40,674 nucleotides of DNA from Helicobacter heilmannii (GTDB taxonomy: Bacteria; Campylobacterota; Campylobacteria; Campylobacterales; Helicobacteraceae). Position 1 is the stretch's first letter; each line of letters begins with the position of its first letter. The notes below the pieces were generated by a model that saw only the letters and a list, made by a program, of their open reading frames with translations, had not been told where the DNA came from and ran no database searches. Of this stretch, positions 16,707-25,425 are shown in pieces. Where the stretch lies: assembly GCF_001283065.1 (NCBI RefSeq), contig NZ_CDMK01000001.1:402813-443486 (forward strand). Reading direction: 5' to 3'. Made by a program: the position numbers and the translations under genes.

Positions 16707-17875
16707 TAACCCCCCACTTAAACAAGGCGTTGTTAGAGCGGCTCTTTGTGGCCGCCTCTATCCGTCGCTGGAACGACCAGGCCTGCCCCATTGAGTTTAG
16801 CGAATTAGACAAACAAGCCCACAAGGCGGTGGTGGTTATCTTGTTGGCTAAACACCATGCGGGCGTGGATTGGGACAAGTTGCTTACTTATTTTTGCTTT
16901 GAGTTTTTAAGCCGTGTGGTGCTGACCGACATTAAGCCCCCCATTTACTACAAGCTTTTAGAAAAGCACCGCGCGGATCTGGCCGCCTATGTGTGGGGGG
17001 TGCTCTCCCCAGAAGTGCAGGGCTATGGCATTTTTGAGCACCTGCAAGATTATTTTTGTAACCCCCCTAAAGATTTAGAGAGTCAATTACTCAAAGCCGC
17101 CCACGACTATGTGTCGGCGTGGGAGTTTGGCTTCATTGAGCGTTTTTACCCCGAGGGCTATGGGGTGCAAGAGATCAAAGCGCATTTAGACAAGTCTTTA
17201 AAGGCGCACGCCCCCCTTTTAGAAAAAGTGGCGCATTTAGAGCTCTTGACTTCCATGTTCGGACAGCTGCGTTTTCAAAAGCGTTGGAGCCAAACTCCCC
17301 GCGTACCGCCAACCAGCGTGCTAGGGCATGCGCTCTTTGTCGCCTTTTGCGCCTTTTTGCTGAGCTTTGATTTAAAAGCCTGTAAGCAAATGCGCTTAAA
17401 CCACTTCTTAGGCGGACTGTTACACGACCTGCCCGAAGTGCTGACTAGAGACATAATTTCGCCCATAAAACACGGCGTGAAGGGGCTAGACAGCCACTTA
17501 AAAACTCTAGAGGCGGAGGCGATGCAAGAGCACATTTGGCGCTACTTGGATGCCAATTTGGCTAAGGATTTGCGCTACTTCACGGAAAGAGAATTTGACG
17601 ACCGCTACATAAACCCCACCACAAAAGAAGTGCAAAGTTTAGAGAGCCCCACCGCGCTTTGGGAGGGCTTTAATGAAGACCAATTTAATGGGGTGAGTGG
17701 GCGGCTGTTGAAGTTTTGCGACCAGCTAAGTGCCTTTTTAGAAGCCAAAATCTCCATAGCGCATGGCATTAAAAGCGATGTGTTGGTGCATGGTGCAAAG
17801 AAAATCCAGCAAAAATGCCAAAGCACTTTTTTACAAGGGGTGCATTTGGGGGCGTTGTTTGGGGAGTTTGCCTGA
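16703..17875 (+). CDS. Double HD-domain protein (YfbR-like phosphohydrolase half plus degenerate half)
   Basis: 390 residues. The C-terminal half carries a YfbR-like HD domain: KRW (193-195), His in VLGHALFV (209), HD in GLLHDLPEVLTRDIISPIK (241-242) and Asp in KFCDQLSAFLEA. Such domains hydrolyse nucleotide monophosphates or related phosphates with a divalent metal. Residues ~20-85 look like a second, decayed copy: RRW at 21-23, AHKAVVVILLA, and SRVVLTDIKPPIYYK, with the HD pair replaced by Phe-Glu. I infer an internal duplication in which one domain became structural or regulatory. Overlap with the TerZ-like gene ties it to the Ter proteins. Substrate unknown. Confidence 0.75.
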   Translation: MITPHLNKALLERLFVAASIRRWNDQACPIEFSELDKQAHKAVVVILLAKHHAGVDWDKLLTYFCFEFLSRVVLTDIKPPIYYKLLEKHRADLAAYVWGVLSPEVQGYGIFEHLQDYFCNPPKDLESQLLKAAHDYVSAWEFGFIERFYPEGYGVQEIKAHLDKSLKAHAPLLEKVAHLELLTSMFGQLRFQKRWSQTPRVPPTSVLGHALFVAFCAFLLSFDLKACKQMRLNHFLGGLLHDLPEVLTRDIISPIKHGVKGLDSHLKTLEAEAMQEHIWRYLDANLAKDLRYFTEREFDDRYINPTTKEVQSLESPTALWEGFNEDQFNGVSGRLLKFCDQLSAFLEAKISIAHGIKSDVLVHGAKKIQQKCQSTFLQGVHLGALFGEFA

Positions 17876-18864
17876 AGTTTTTATTCTTTTGCCTGTTTGG
17901 CTTGTTGCACGCGGCGGCGGTGATCACTTTAGATGTGCAGGCTAACGCTAGGCTAGCCACTTCTAACGCCAATGAGGGTACGATGATTGCCAAAATCCAG
18001 GAGCATTTGCACCTCTTTAGCCAGTTGCTTATGCGCGCTAGAGAGCAGGCCGCCACCCTAGAGAGCATGCGCCACACCCTAGAGCAAAGCCAAGCCCTGA
18101 GTGAAGCCAACATTGCCCCCCTAGAGCCCATGCGCGCCTATTTAGAACAGGAGTTGCAGCACGCCAAAGAGCAAGAGCAGGAGTTGCAAACACGCCTCAG
18201 TGCCTATGAGCACGCCCAAAACGCCCAACTTGCACGCCTAAAACACGCCTGTGCGTGGCTAGATTTTGGCACCGCAACGCTCAAAAGCCCCAATAAACAC
18301 GCCCAAGAGCTTTTAAACCAGCTCAAAGAGCAAAACCCGCCCCTAGCCCCCAAGCCCTTAAGCGTCCTTCTTTGCCAAAAGATGCAGGCTAGAGAATCCC
18401 AAGAGCAGCACCAAGAGCGGCTAAAAAGCATGCAAGAAGCCTTGCTTAGAGGGGATTTTACCCACTATGAAGAGCTGCAGGCGAAGGATTTTCAAGAGCT
18501 GGCTAGTTTTAGTGCAAATGCGCCAAAGCTTCCCATCCACGCTCTAGAACAACGCCTAGCAGAATTGCAACATAGGTTTGCTAAAAACCCCCTAGAGCAG
18601 CAAATTAAAAGCCTCAATAAAAAACTTGCTACTGATTTAAAGCAGGCCAAAGACACGAACACAAGGGCTAGTGCTTATGCTGCCTACAACCAGCAAGCGC
18701 GGGGCTTAGAGCTCAAATTGCTTTTAGAGCTCACGCGGCATTTAGCCTTTTTAAACGAAACGATGGCGATGCAGGTGGGGGTTTTGGCTAAGAGTGCAAA
18801 CACGCCTTTAAACCCGCCCCTAAACACCCACACCCCCCTAAATGCCTATGGGTTTCCTAACTAG
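17815..18864 (+). CDS. Exported coiled-coil protein of unknown function
   Basis: Not recognised. A hydrophobic segment (KFLFFCLFGLLHAAA) at residues 21-35 looks like a signal peptide. The next ~300 residues are rich in Gln, Glu, Ala and Leu, with heptad-like spacing, so a long periplasmic coiled coil is likely. The C-terminus is Pro/Asn/Thr-rich. ATG 17815 lies 61 bases inside the HD gene and has no good ribosome binding site. The only later candidate in the right place is a CTG at 17872 that overlaps the HD gene's stop, so the true start is uncertain. It is the last gene of the terD run and may link those cytoplasmic proteins to envelope stress; that is inference. Confidence 0.6.
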   Translation: MPKHFFTRGAFGGVVWGVCLKFLFFCLFGLLHAAAVITLDVQANARLATSNANEGTMIAKIQEHLHLFSQLLMRAREQAATLESMRHTLEQSQALSEANIAPLEPMRAYLEQELQHAKEQEQELQTRLSAYEHAQNAQLARLKHACAWLDFGTATLKSPNKHAQELLNQLKEQNPPLAPKPLSVLLCQKMQARESQEQHQERLKSMQEALLRGDFTHYEELQAKDFQELASFSANAPKLPIHALEQRLAELQHRFAKNPLEQQIKSLNKKLATDLKQAKDTNTRASAYAAYNQQARGLELKLLLELTRHLAFLNETMAMQVGVLAKSANTPLNPPLNTHTPLNAYGFPN

Positions 18865-19625
18865 CCCCTTGTGTCTAATAAATTTTCTTCAAAGTTAAAG
18901 AGCGGTTCGGGTAGGGTTTTGGCGGTGTAAATTTCTATATGGCTAAAGCCCTTCAGGCTACCTGTTTGTTCCCTTAAAAGGTTTGCCACGCTCTCATATG
19001 CCACGCCGAGCGACAGACACACCCCCCCATCTTGCTTGTAAAGCACGCCCTGCAGGGGGCCTAAGTGTGGGTAGAGGGCGTAAAACTCTAGCCTCTCCTT
19101 TTGGCCCCCCTTTTTAAACTGCACCAACGATTCCTTATGCCCATCTGTGATGACAAAGCTCGCCACCTCGTGCTGTAAAGATAACAATAGATTGCCAAAG
19201 AATAAAAAGTCTTGACGGGTGGGGGCGTGGGTGAAGTGCTGTAAAATCTGCTCGTGGTAGTCTTTAAAGACTTCCTTGCTCTCGTGGCTTAAAAGCTTGT
19301 GTAATTCTTGCAAGTCTAGTTTTAGGGGGGCGTTTTTGAGCTCTGCTAGGATGGGCGGTTGGGGGATTAAATTAGAGAGCATGGTCGCGCCCACTGAGCT
19401 TTTATGCACCAACGCCCAATAGGTTTTGCCTAAAACAAGGTTCTTTTGGCTCTTGCTCTCGAGCACTTGGTTGCCTAGTTGCAACAGGTATTGATCCGCC
19501 CCCTTTTTTTCTAAAACCTTTAAGAGCAGGGGCAGCGTCCCGTTGAAGTTTTGTACCCGCGGGTGGTCTTTTAAGAGGTCTTGGAGCAAGCCGAGTTGTT
19601 GGAGTGCATTGATGGGGTTTAACAT
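18861..19625 (-). CDS. Conserved-looking hypothetical protein (possible FliK-like C-terminal domain)
   Basis: 254 residues, not confidently recognised. It is Leu-rich and predicted cytoplasmic, without signal peptide or membrane segments. The last ~110 residues (LYPHLGPLQGVLYKQ, then ESVANLLREQTGSLKG) faintly recall the C-terminal core of flagellar hook-length control proteins. This is only a pattern resemblance. A TAGAAT box (minus, 19638-19633) lies so close to the ATG that the transcript may be nearly leaderless, and no ribosome binding site is visible. It converges with the coiled-coil gene (four-base overlap) and diverges from mnmG. Confidence 0.6.
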   Translation of the reverse strand: MLNPINALQQLGLLQDLLKDHPRVQNFNGTLPLLLKVLEKKGADQYLLQLGNQVLESKSQKNLVLGKTYWALVHKSSVGATMLSNLIPQPPILAELKNAPLKLDLQELHKLLSHESKEVFKDYHEQILQHFTHAPTRQDFLFFGNLLLSLQHEVASFVITDGHKESLVQFKKGGQKERLEFYALYPHLGPLQGVLYKQDGGVCLSLGVAYESVANLLREQTGSLKGFSHIEIYTAKTLPEPLFNFEENLLDTRG

Positions 19626-19695
19626 GGGAGCAATTCTAGCATAAAGCCCTTGTAGGTTAAGTCAGCATTAAAATATTTCACAATAAAATGGGGGC

Positions 19696-21585
19696 ATGTT
19701 GAGTCATTTTGATGTAGTTGTTGTGGGTGGTGGGCACGCCGGCATCGAAGCGTCTATTGTGGCGGCAAAGATGGGCGCAAGGGTGCATTTACTCACCTTG
19801 TTGATTGAAAACATTGGGCTAGCCAGTTGTAACCCCGCCATTGGCGGGCTTGGCAAGGGGCACTTGGTTAAGGAAGTGGATGCTTTAGGCGGGGTTATGG
19901 GGATGCTTACGGACATGAGTGGGTTGCAGTTTCGCACCCTAAACGCCTCTAAAGGCCCTGCCGTTAGAGGGAGTCGGGTACAGATTGACATGGATGCTTA
20001 TCGCATTAATGCCCGCAATTTGGTGCTAAACACCCCGAATTTGAGCGTGTCTCAGGAGATGGTAGAGGGGCTTTTAGTAGAAAACGGGGCGGTGGTGGGC
20101 GTGAAAAGCGCGCTAGGCAAAGAGTATCGCGCTAAAAAGGTCATTTTAACCACGGGAACTTTTTTGCAAGGCCTGGTGCATATCGGCACCCACCAAAGCC
20201 AAAATGGGCGCTTTGGCGAGAGCGCGGCGGTGGCGCTGTCTTTAAACCTTGCGGATTTGGGCTTTGAAATGGGGCGGCTTAAAACCGGCACTTGCCCTAG
20301 GCTTGCCGGGCCAAGCATTGATTTTAGCCAATTAGAAGTGCACGGGGGCGATTTAACCCCCCCCAAGTTTAGCCACTACACCAAGGACTTTAATCCCACG
20401 CAACTGCCCTGTTTCATCACCTACACGAATGCCAACACGCACGCGATTATCCGCCAAAACTTCCATTTAGCCCCCATGTTTAGCGGGCAGATTGAGAGCG
20501 TGGGGCCGCGCTATTGCCCGAGCATTGAGGATAAAATTTACCGCTTCCACGAAAAAGAACGCCACCAACTCTTTTTAGAGCCGCAAACGAGGAGCTGTAG
20601 CGAGTATTATGTAAATGGCTTAAGCACTTCCTTACCCTTTGATGTACAAGAGCAGGTGATCCACTCCATTAAGGGGCTAGAGCATGCCAAAATCACCCGC
20701 TACGGCTACGCCATTGAATACAACTTCATTCCCCCCACACAGCTCAAATACACTCTAGAAACAAGGCAGGTGGCCCATCTCTACTTAGCCGGGCAAATCA
20801 ACGGCACCACGGGCTATGAGGAGGCAGCAGCGCAAGGATTAATGGCGGGCATTAACGCCACTTTAAGTCTACAAAACAAGCCCGAGCTCGTCCTACGCCG
20901 CGATGAGGCGTATATCGGGGTGATGATTGATGACTTGGTGAGTAAGGGCACCCAGGAGCCTTACCGCATGTTCACCTCAAGGGCGGAGTACCGCTTGCTC
21001 TTAAGAGAGGACAACGCCCGCTTGAGACTGGGCACATATGCCCACGCTTTGGGGCTGATGGACGGCGCAGAATACAACGAACTTTGCGCCCAAAAAGCGC
21101 AGATTCAAAGTGCCCTAGAGAGGCTCAAAAACACTGCTATCACGCCCACTAAAGAGGTGCTAAAACAACTCAAAAGTGGCAACCAAGCCCTCCTAAATGA
21201 CAAATGTGATGGGATGTTTTTAATGGGACGGGAGGGCTTTAGCCCGGACATTTTGCCCGCGTTTTTGGGCTTTTTAATGGATCTTGAGCCTTTTATTTTA
21301 GAGCAGATTAAAATTGAGTGCAAATACCACGACTACATTGCCAAACAAAGCGTATCCATTGCCAAAATGGCGCAAATGCTAAACACCCCAATCCCCCTAG
21401 ATTTTGATTACAAGAGCATTACAGGTTTGGGGCTAGAAGCGTGCGAAAAATTAGAGAAATTCCGCCCCAAAAGCCTTTTTGAAGCCTCCCAAATCAGTGG
21501 GATCACCCCTGCAAATTTAGAAGTTTTACAGCTTTACTTGCACCTACACCAAAAATTGAAGAAAACCCCCTATGAACCCTGTTGA
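19696..21585 (+). CDS. mnmG: tRNA uridine-5-carboxymethylaminomethyl modification enzyme MnmG
   Basis: FAD-dependent partner of MnmE that builds the cmnm5 group on wobble uridine 34 of tRNAs. 629 residues, normal length. Landmarks: FAD-binding [13 protein letters not shown] (9-21), [39 protein letters not shown], the [15 protein letters not shown] block and [15 protein letters not shown]. The C-terminal helical domain binds MnmE/tRNA. An eight-C run lies at 20357-20364 inside the gene. It overlaps dapE by 14 bases, and HP0213-HP0212 are paired in the same way in H. pylori. Confidence 0.96.
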   Translation: MLSHFDVVVVGGGHAGIEASIVAAKMGARVHLLTLLIENIGLASCNPAIGGLGKGHLVKEVDALGGVMGMLTDMSGLQFRTLNASKGPAVRGSRVQIDMDAYRINARNLVLNTPNLSVSQEMVEGLLVENGAVVGVKSALGKEYRAKKVILTTGTFLQGLVHIGTHQSQNGRFGESAAVALSLNLADLGFEMGRLKTGTCPRLAGPSIDFSQLEVHGGDLTPPKFSHYTKDFNPTQLPCFITYTNANTHAIIRQNFHLAPMFSGQIESVGPRYCPSIEDKIYRFHEKERHQLFLEPQTRSCSEYYVNGLSTSLPFDVQEQVIHSIKGLEHAKITRYGYAIEYNFIPPTQLKYTLETRQVAHLYLAGQINGTTGYEEAAAQGLMAGINATLSLQNKPELVLRRDEAYIGVMIDDLVSKGTQEPYRMFTSRAEYRLLLREDNARLRLGTYAHALGLMDGAEYNELCAQKAQIQSALERLKNTAITPTKEVLKQLKSGNQALLNDKCDGMFLMGREGFSPDILPAFLGFLMDLEPFILEQIKIECKYHDYIAKQSVSIAKMAQMLNTPIPLDFDYKSITGLGLEACEKLEKFRPKSLFEASQISGITPANLEVLQLYLHLHQKLKKTPYEPC

Positions 21586-22708
21586 AATCGCCCAAAGACT
21601 TATAAGCTACAAAACCATCACCCCCAAGGAGGAGGGGATTTATGACTACATACAATCGCTTTTGCCCGACTTCACGCCCCTAAGGGCGGATAAAAATGGG
21701 GTGAAAAATCTTTTTCTCTCTAGGGATTTTGGCGGGGCGAACCCCCTGCACTTTTGCTTTGTGGGGCATGTAGATGTCGTGCCCGTAGGGCAGGGATGGC
21801 GTTTTGACCCCTTTGGGGGAGAGATTTTAGAAGGGTTTTTGTATGGGCGTGGGGCGCAGGACATGAAAGGCGGGATTGCGGCGTTTATCTATGCTCTGCA
21901 AGAGTTTTGCGCTAAAGTTGCACCCAACACACCTTTAAAGCTCTCGGTGTTACTCACAAGTGATGAGGAGGGCCCAGCGGAGTTTGGCACAAAATACATG
22001 CTAGAGGTGTTGCAAGAGAAAAATCTATTGCCCGATTTTGCACTTGTGGCTGAGCCCACTTGCGTGCAACATTTGGGAGATAGCGTAAAAATCGGCAGGC
22101 GTGGCTCGATTGCGGGCAGACTCATCATTTACGGCGTGCCCGGGCATGTTGCCTACCCTAAGACTTGTTTAAACCCTATAGACATCATCGCCGACAAGCT
22201 GAGTTTGATTGCAGGGGCATTCTTAGATAAGGGCGATGCCTTCTTTGAGCCCTCCCGCCTTGTCATCACCTCCATGCAAACCGACTCGCTGGCAGAGAAT
22301 GTTATACCCAAGACTTTAGACATTGCCTTTAATGTCCGCAACTCCCCCGCCACCACCCTCAAAGACCTGGAAAACTTTTTAGAAATTGTGCTTGCCAAAA
22401 TCCCCCACGATTTGAGCTTAAAACAAAACTCCATGCCCTTTCTCTCGTCTAAGAACTCGCTGTTGGTGGGGTGTTTAGATCAAGCCATTGGTGAAGTTTT
22501 AAACACCACACCCACACTCAACACAAGCGGAGGGACAAGCGACGCACGATTTTTACACGCTTTTGGGGTGGAGGTGGTGGAGTTTGGGCTCACCAATGAG
22601 CGCATACACGCCATCGATGAACACTTAGAGATCGCCCAACTTGAGAAACTGAGCCTTGTCTTCTTAAGACTCTTGGAGCTCATCGCTCAAAAAGGCTTAA
22701 AGACTTAG
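21572..22708 (+). CDS. dapE: Succinyl-diaminopimelate desuccinylase DapE
   Basis: Makes LL-diaminopimelate for lysine and peptidoglycan synthesis. M20 metallopeptidase family, 378 residues. Metal-site motifs are visible: GHVDVVP (His and Asp), [10 protein letters not shown] (bridging Asp), SDEEGPA (catalytic Glu pair), and a GGTSDARF block near the end. Translation is probably coupled to mnmG through the 14-base overlap. The gene converges with hsrA, and the two stops overlap by four bases. Confidence 0.95.
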   Translation: MNPVEIAQRLISYKTITPKEEGIYDYIQSLLPDFTPLRADKNGVKNLFLSRDFGGANPLHFCFVGHVDVVPVGQGWRFDPFGGEILEGFLYGRGAQDMKGGIAAFIYALQEFCAKVAPNTPLKLSVLLTSDEEGPAEFGTKYMLEVLQEKNLLPDFALVAEPTCVQHLGDSVKIGRRGSIAGRLIIYGVPGHVAYPKTCLNPIDIIADKLSLIAGAFLDKGDAFFEPSRLVITSMQTDSLAENVIPKTLDIAFNVRNSPATTLKDLENFLEIVLAKIPHDLSLKQNSMPFLSSKNSLLVGCLDQAIGEVLNTTPTLNTSGGTSDARFLHAFGVEVVEFGLTNERIHAIDEHLEIAQLEKLSLVFLRLLELIAQKGLKT

Positions 22709-23385
22709 TTATCTGCGCTGCCCTTAGGGTAACAAAAACGATAGCCCCTACGGCGCACAGTCTCTACCGTGGAGATGCCTAGGGGTTTATCCATTTTTTG
22801 ACGGATTTGGTTGATGGCGACTTCAATGACATTGGGTGTTACGAGTTCGGGCTCTTCCCAAATCGCATCTAAAAGCTGTTCTTTGGAGACGATTTGATCT
22901 CTGTGCCTAGCAAGGTGTGTCAACACTTCAAAGGGTTTACCCTTCACTTCAATTTCCTTGCCCTTATACACGATCTTTTCTTCATCGGGATTAATGATTA
23001 AATCCTCAATCTCAATGATGCTAGAGCCCCAAAAACGCAAGCGCGCCTCAATCCGTGCCACCAACACGCCCATGTCAAAGGGCTTGGCGATGAAGTCGTC
23101 CACGCCCTCTTTAAACGCCTTGATCTCTTGCTCACTGGATTTATGTTCAGCTAAAATGATGCTAACAATTGAGGGGTGTTTGGCTTTGGCGTAAGGCACT
23201 AAGCTTAAACCATTGCCGTCTTTGAGTTCAAACCCAATCAGCACCAAATCATAGTTGCGGATACTGATATAATATTCCCCATCCTCAAGATTTTCGGCGA
23301 CATCAACTTGAAAACCCTTTTCGTTGAGAAAGGTGCTAACCTCTTTACTCAAGTCCCCATCGTTTTCTACCAATAAGATACGCAT
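22705..23385 (-). CDS. hsrA: Orphan OmpR-type response regulator HsrA (HP1043 type)
   Basis: Essential homeostatic stress regulator of Helicobacter, 226 residues. The C-terminal winged-helix domain (about 125-222; KPFEVLTHLARHRDQIVSKEQLL, then VETVRRRGYRFCYPK) is nearly identical to H. pylori HP1043. The receiver domain is atypical: the phosphoacceptor Asp position is Gly51 (VLIGFEL). Lys101 is kept. The acidic pocket reads ENDGD. It should therefore act independently of phosphorylation, as known for HsrA. There is no sensor kinase beside it. Start ATG 23383-23385; a TATAAT box and TTTAAG repeats lie upstream, fitting the autoregulation known in H. pylori. Confidence 0.96.
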   Translation of the reverse strand: MRILLVENDGDLSKEVSTFLNEKGFQVDVAENLEDGEYYISIRNYDLVLIGFELKDGNGLSLVPYAKAKHPSIVSIILAEHKSSEQEIKAFKEGVDDFIAKPFDMGVLVARIEARLRFWGSSIIEIEDLIINPDEEKIVYKGKEIEVKGKPFEVLTHLARHRDQIVSKEQLLDAIWEEPELVTPNVIEVAINQIRQKMDKPLGISTVETVRRRGYRFCYPKGSADN

Positions 23386-23398
23386 TTCAATCCTTTAC

Positions 23399-23416
23399 CT
23401 TAAACTTAAACTTAAA
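23399..23416 (-). repeat. Triple TTTAAG hexamer in the hsrA leader
   Basis: TTTAAG occurs three times head-to-tail on the minus strand between the hsrA -10 box and its start codon. The same hexamer recurs on the plus strand at 23434-23439 and 23451-23456. OmpR-type regulators bind direct repeats, so this may be part of an HsrA operator, but the strict 6-bp spacing is shorter than the usual 11. Confidence 0.8.
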
Positions 23417-23418
23417 GG

Positions 23419-23450
23419 ATTATAACATAAGTTTTTAAGCTCTTGTAAAG
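23419..23450 (-). promoter_or_regulatory. hsrA promoter and candidate HsrA operator
   Basis: TATAAT on the minus strand at 23424-23419. At the -35 position the plus strand shows TTTAAG-N5-GTAAAG (23434-23450), an 11-bp-spaced direct repeat of the type OmpR-family proteins bind and similar to what I recall of the H. pylori HsrA site. TSS expected near 23412. Confidence 0.5.
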
Positions 23451-23478
23451 TTTAAGAGAAAGATACAAGTTTTTTAGA

Positions 23479-23484
23479 TATAAT
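23479..23484 (+). promoter_or_regulatory. -10 box of the RepG-like small RNA
   Basis: Perfect TATAAT ending six bases before the first hairpin of the RNA, divergent from hsrA. Confidence 0.7.
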
Positions 23485-23490
23485 GCATCT

Positions 23491-23565
23491 CGGTTGGTTT
23501 TCCAACCGGGCACGGGCGGGGTAACCTCCCCCTCCTTATCCCCGCCCACCCTACATTTTCTTTTT
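23491..23565 (+). ncRNA. repG: RepG-like small regulatory RNA
   Basis: About 75 nt. Starting seven bases after TATAAT there is a perfect hairpin CGGTTGG-TTTT-CCAACCG (23491-23508). A second hairpin GGGCGGGG / CCCCGCCC (23514-23521 and 23540-23547) encloses an 18-base loop made almost only of C and U (AACCTCCCCCTCCTT core). A T-rich tail (TTTTCTTTTT, 23556-23565) completes a terminator. Divergence from hsrA, the two-hairpin plan and a C/U-rich terminator loop are the features of H. pylori RepG, which pairs with homopolymeric G tracts in target leaders such as tlpB. The tail runs antisense into the last codons of argS. Assigned by architecture and position, not alignment. Confidence 0.8.
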
Positions 23566-25167
23566 GGCTTCAATCCCTAGTAGTTTTAACCCGATTGTTA
23601 AACTCAAGCTCACCATTTGGCATAGCTTCAAATAGGGCAATTCTTGGGGCGTGTCTAAAATGCGGTGAGCGTTGTAAAAGCTGTGTAAGTCCGCTGCAAG
23701 GGCTTTTAAATAGTCGCAAATTTTTTGCAATTCCCTGTCGTTGAACGCTCCTTGCAAGACTTTAGGTAGGTTGAGGGCGTTGAAAAGCAAGTTCTGCCCT
23801 GCAGGGGGTAAGTCCAATAGTGGGCTTTGGCGCACCTTTTCTAAATCCCCTCCCTTGTTGATAAACTTCTCTAGCATGGTGTGGATACGGGCGTTGGCGT
23901 AATGGATATAAAAAATGGGGTTTGTACTGTCCGTGTTCTGTAAGCTCGCTACATCAAAGTCTAAATGCGTGTCTAGCTTTTTAGACAGGAAGATAAAACG
24001 TAAAGCGTCCTTACCCATGTCTTGCAAGACATCTTTAACCAAAACATAGTTGCCCGCCCGCTTACTCATTTTATAAGGTTGCCCATCTTTAATCAAGGCG
24101 ACCATTTGCACCAACAAGACTTCTAGCTTGGACGAGTCGTAACCTAAAAACTGCAAGGAGGCTTTAATGCGGGGGACATAGCCATGGTGGTCCGCCCCAA
24201 AGATATTGATGTAGTGGTCGTAGCCCTGCTGAAACTTATAGTCGTGATAAACGATGTCTGGGGCTAAATAGGTAAAATCCCCATCGGCTTTACGCACCAC
24301 ACGATCTTTCTCATCTCCAAAGGCACTAGAGCGCAACCACAACTTGCCTTCCTCTTCATACACTCCCTTGCCAGCCTCTAGGCGTTTAAACACCTCTGCA
24401 CTCTTAGAAAATACCGCCTTTTCGCTCACATACGCGTCCATATGCACGCTTACCTCGGCCAGGGTTTCTTGGATCTCTGCCAGCATTAAATCTTTGGAAA
24501 ACTCCCCAAACTTTGCGCTTAACGCTTCCTCATCCACTCCCTCCAAACTCTCTACTTTAAAATGCTCTTTAGCGGCCTGGGCGAGCTCATAGATATACTC
24601 ACCCCTGTGGCAATTCTCGGGATAGTCCACTTTGTAGCCAAAATTTTCTTTGAGCCTTAAAAACACGGACAGCCCTAAAGTTTTGATCTGCGCGCCTAGG
24701 TCGTTAATGTAATACTCGCTATGTACCTTATAGCCCAAAAAGCGTGCTAAGCGGCAAAAGCTGTCTCCAAACACCGCCCCCCTAGCATGCCCAATATGTA
24801 AAGGCCCCGTGGGGTTTGCGCTCACAAACTCCACATAATAACTCTCCCCTTTATCCTCTTGTTTACCAAAACCCTCTCCTAGTGTTAAAGCCTCATCGCA
24901 AAGGTTGTTTAAAAACGCCTCTTTGAGTGTGAAGTTGATATATCCATTGAGCGGAGCGATTTGGCTAAACACTTCTTGGCACTCAGGGTGGGTGCTTAAG
25001 CTCTGTGCCAACTCCTCAGCAATGAGCTTAGGGGCTTTTTTACGCACCTTGGCTAGGGGGAAGGCCACAACGCTGGCGTAATGCCCTAAAGAGCGATCCT
25101 TAGGGTGCTCGAGCACCACTTCAGTTTGTAACATCCGTTCTAATAAATCCTTGACTCTGCGGTGCAT
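23551..25167 (-). CDS. argS: Arginyl-tRNA synthetase ArgS
   Basis: Class I aminoacyl-tRNA synthetase charging tRNA-Arg, 538 residues (H. pylori about 541). Signature motifs: FVSANPTGPLHIGHARG (HIGH motif) and KMSKRAG, plus the N-terminal tRNA-recognition domain and the C-terminal helical anticodon-binding domain (YIHYANARIHTML and after). It starts two bases after the tatA stop codon and is the last gene of the chePep-gmk-tatA-argS run. The terminator tail of the opposing small RNA overlaps its final codons. Confidence 0.96.
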   Translation of the reverse strand: MHRRVKDLLERMLQTEVVLEHPKDRSLGHYASVVAFPLAKVRKKAPKLIAEELAQSLSTHPECQEVFSQIAPLNGYINFTLKEAFLNNLCDEALTLGEGFGKQEDKGESYYVEFVSANPTGPLHIGHARGAVFGDSFCRLARFLGYKVHSEYYINDLGAQIKTLGLSVFLRLKENFGYKVDYPENCHRGEYIYELAQAAKEHFKVESLEGVDEEALSAKFGEFSKDLMLAEIQETLAEVSVHMDAYVSEKAVFSKSAEVFKRLEAGKGVYEEEGKLWLRSSAFGDEKDRVVRKADGDFTYLAPDIVYHDYKFQQGYDHYINIFGADHHGYVPRIKASLQFLGYDSSKLEVLLVQMVALIKDGQPYKMSKRAGNYVLVKDVLQDMGKDALRFIFLSKKLDTHLDFDVASLQNTDSTNPIFYIHYANARIHTMLEKFINKGGDLEKVRQSPLLDLPPAGQNLLFNALNLPKVLQGAFNDRELQKICDYLKALAADLHSFYNAHRILDTPQELPYLKLCQMVSLSLTIGLKLLGIEAKKKM

Positions 25168-25169
25168 GG

Positions 25170-25400
25170 CTAGCTTTGTTGTTCTTGTTTTGGGGGGGTG
25201 GGCTGGGGAGTTTGGGGAGCAGATTGCATCCCCACGCTCTCGGGTTTCTTGCCCTCCTCCTCGTCCTCTTTAACCGCCTTTTTGAAATTCTTAATCCCGC
25301 TACCTAGCCCCTTTGCCAGCTCTGGAATTTTCTTTGCCCCGAATAAAAGCAAAATCACCGCTAAAACAATCAACCAATGCCAAACACTAAAAGTACCCAT
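25170..25400 (-). CDS. tatA: Twin-arginine translocase subunit TatA
   Basis: Pore-forming subunit of the Tat system for exporting folded proteins, 76 residues. One N-terminal membrane helix (about 6-20, [15 protein letters not shown]), the [14 protein letters not shown] hinge, an amphipathic helix ([12 protein letters not shown]), and a disordered Pro/Gln-rich tail. Same position as HP0320, between gmk and argS. Confidence 0.95.
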   Translation of the reverse strand: MGTFSVWHWLIVLAVILLLFGAKKIPELAKGLGSGIKNFKKAVKEDEEEGKKPESVGMQSAPQTPQPTPPKQEQQS

Positions 25401-25425
25401 TTCTATCCTTTCTTGAAATACAAGC

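Noticed and set aside
20357-20364. C8 run in mnmG as a phase-variation site
   Set aside because: It encodes conserved Pro codons in the middle of an important housekeeping gene and the frame is intact; probably just composition.
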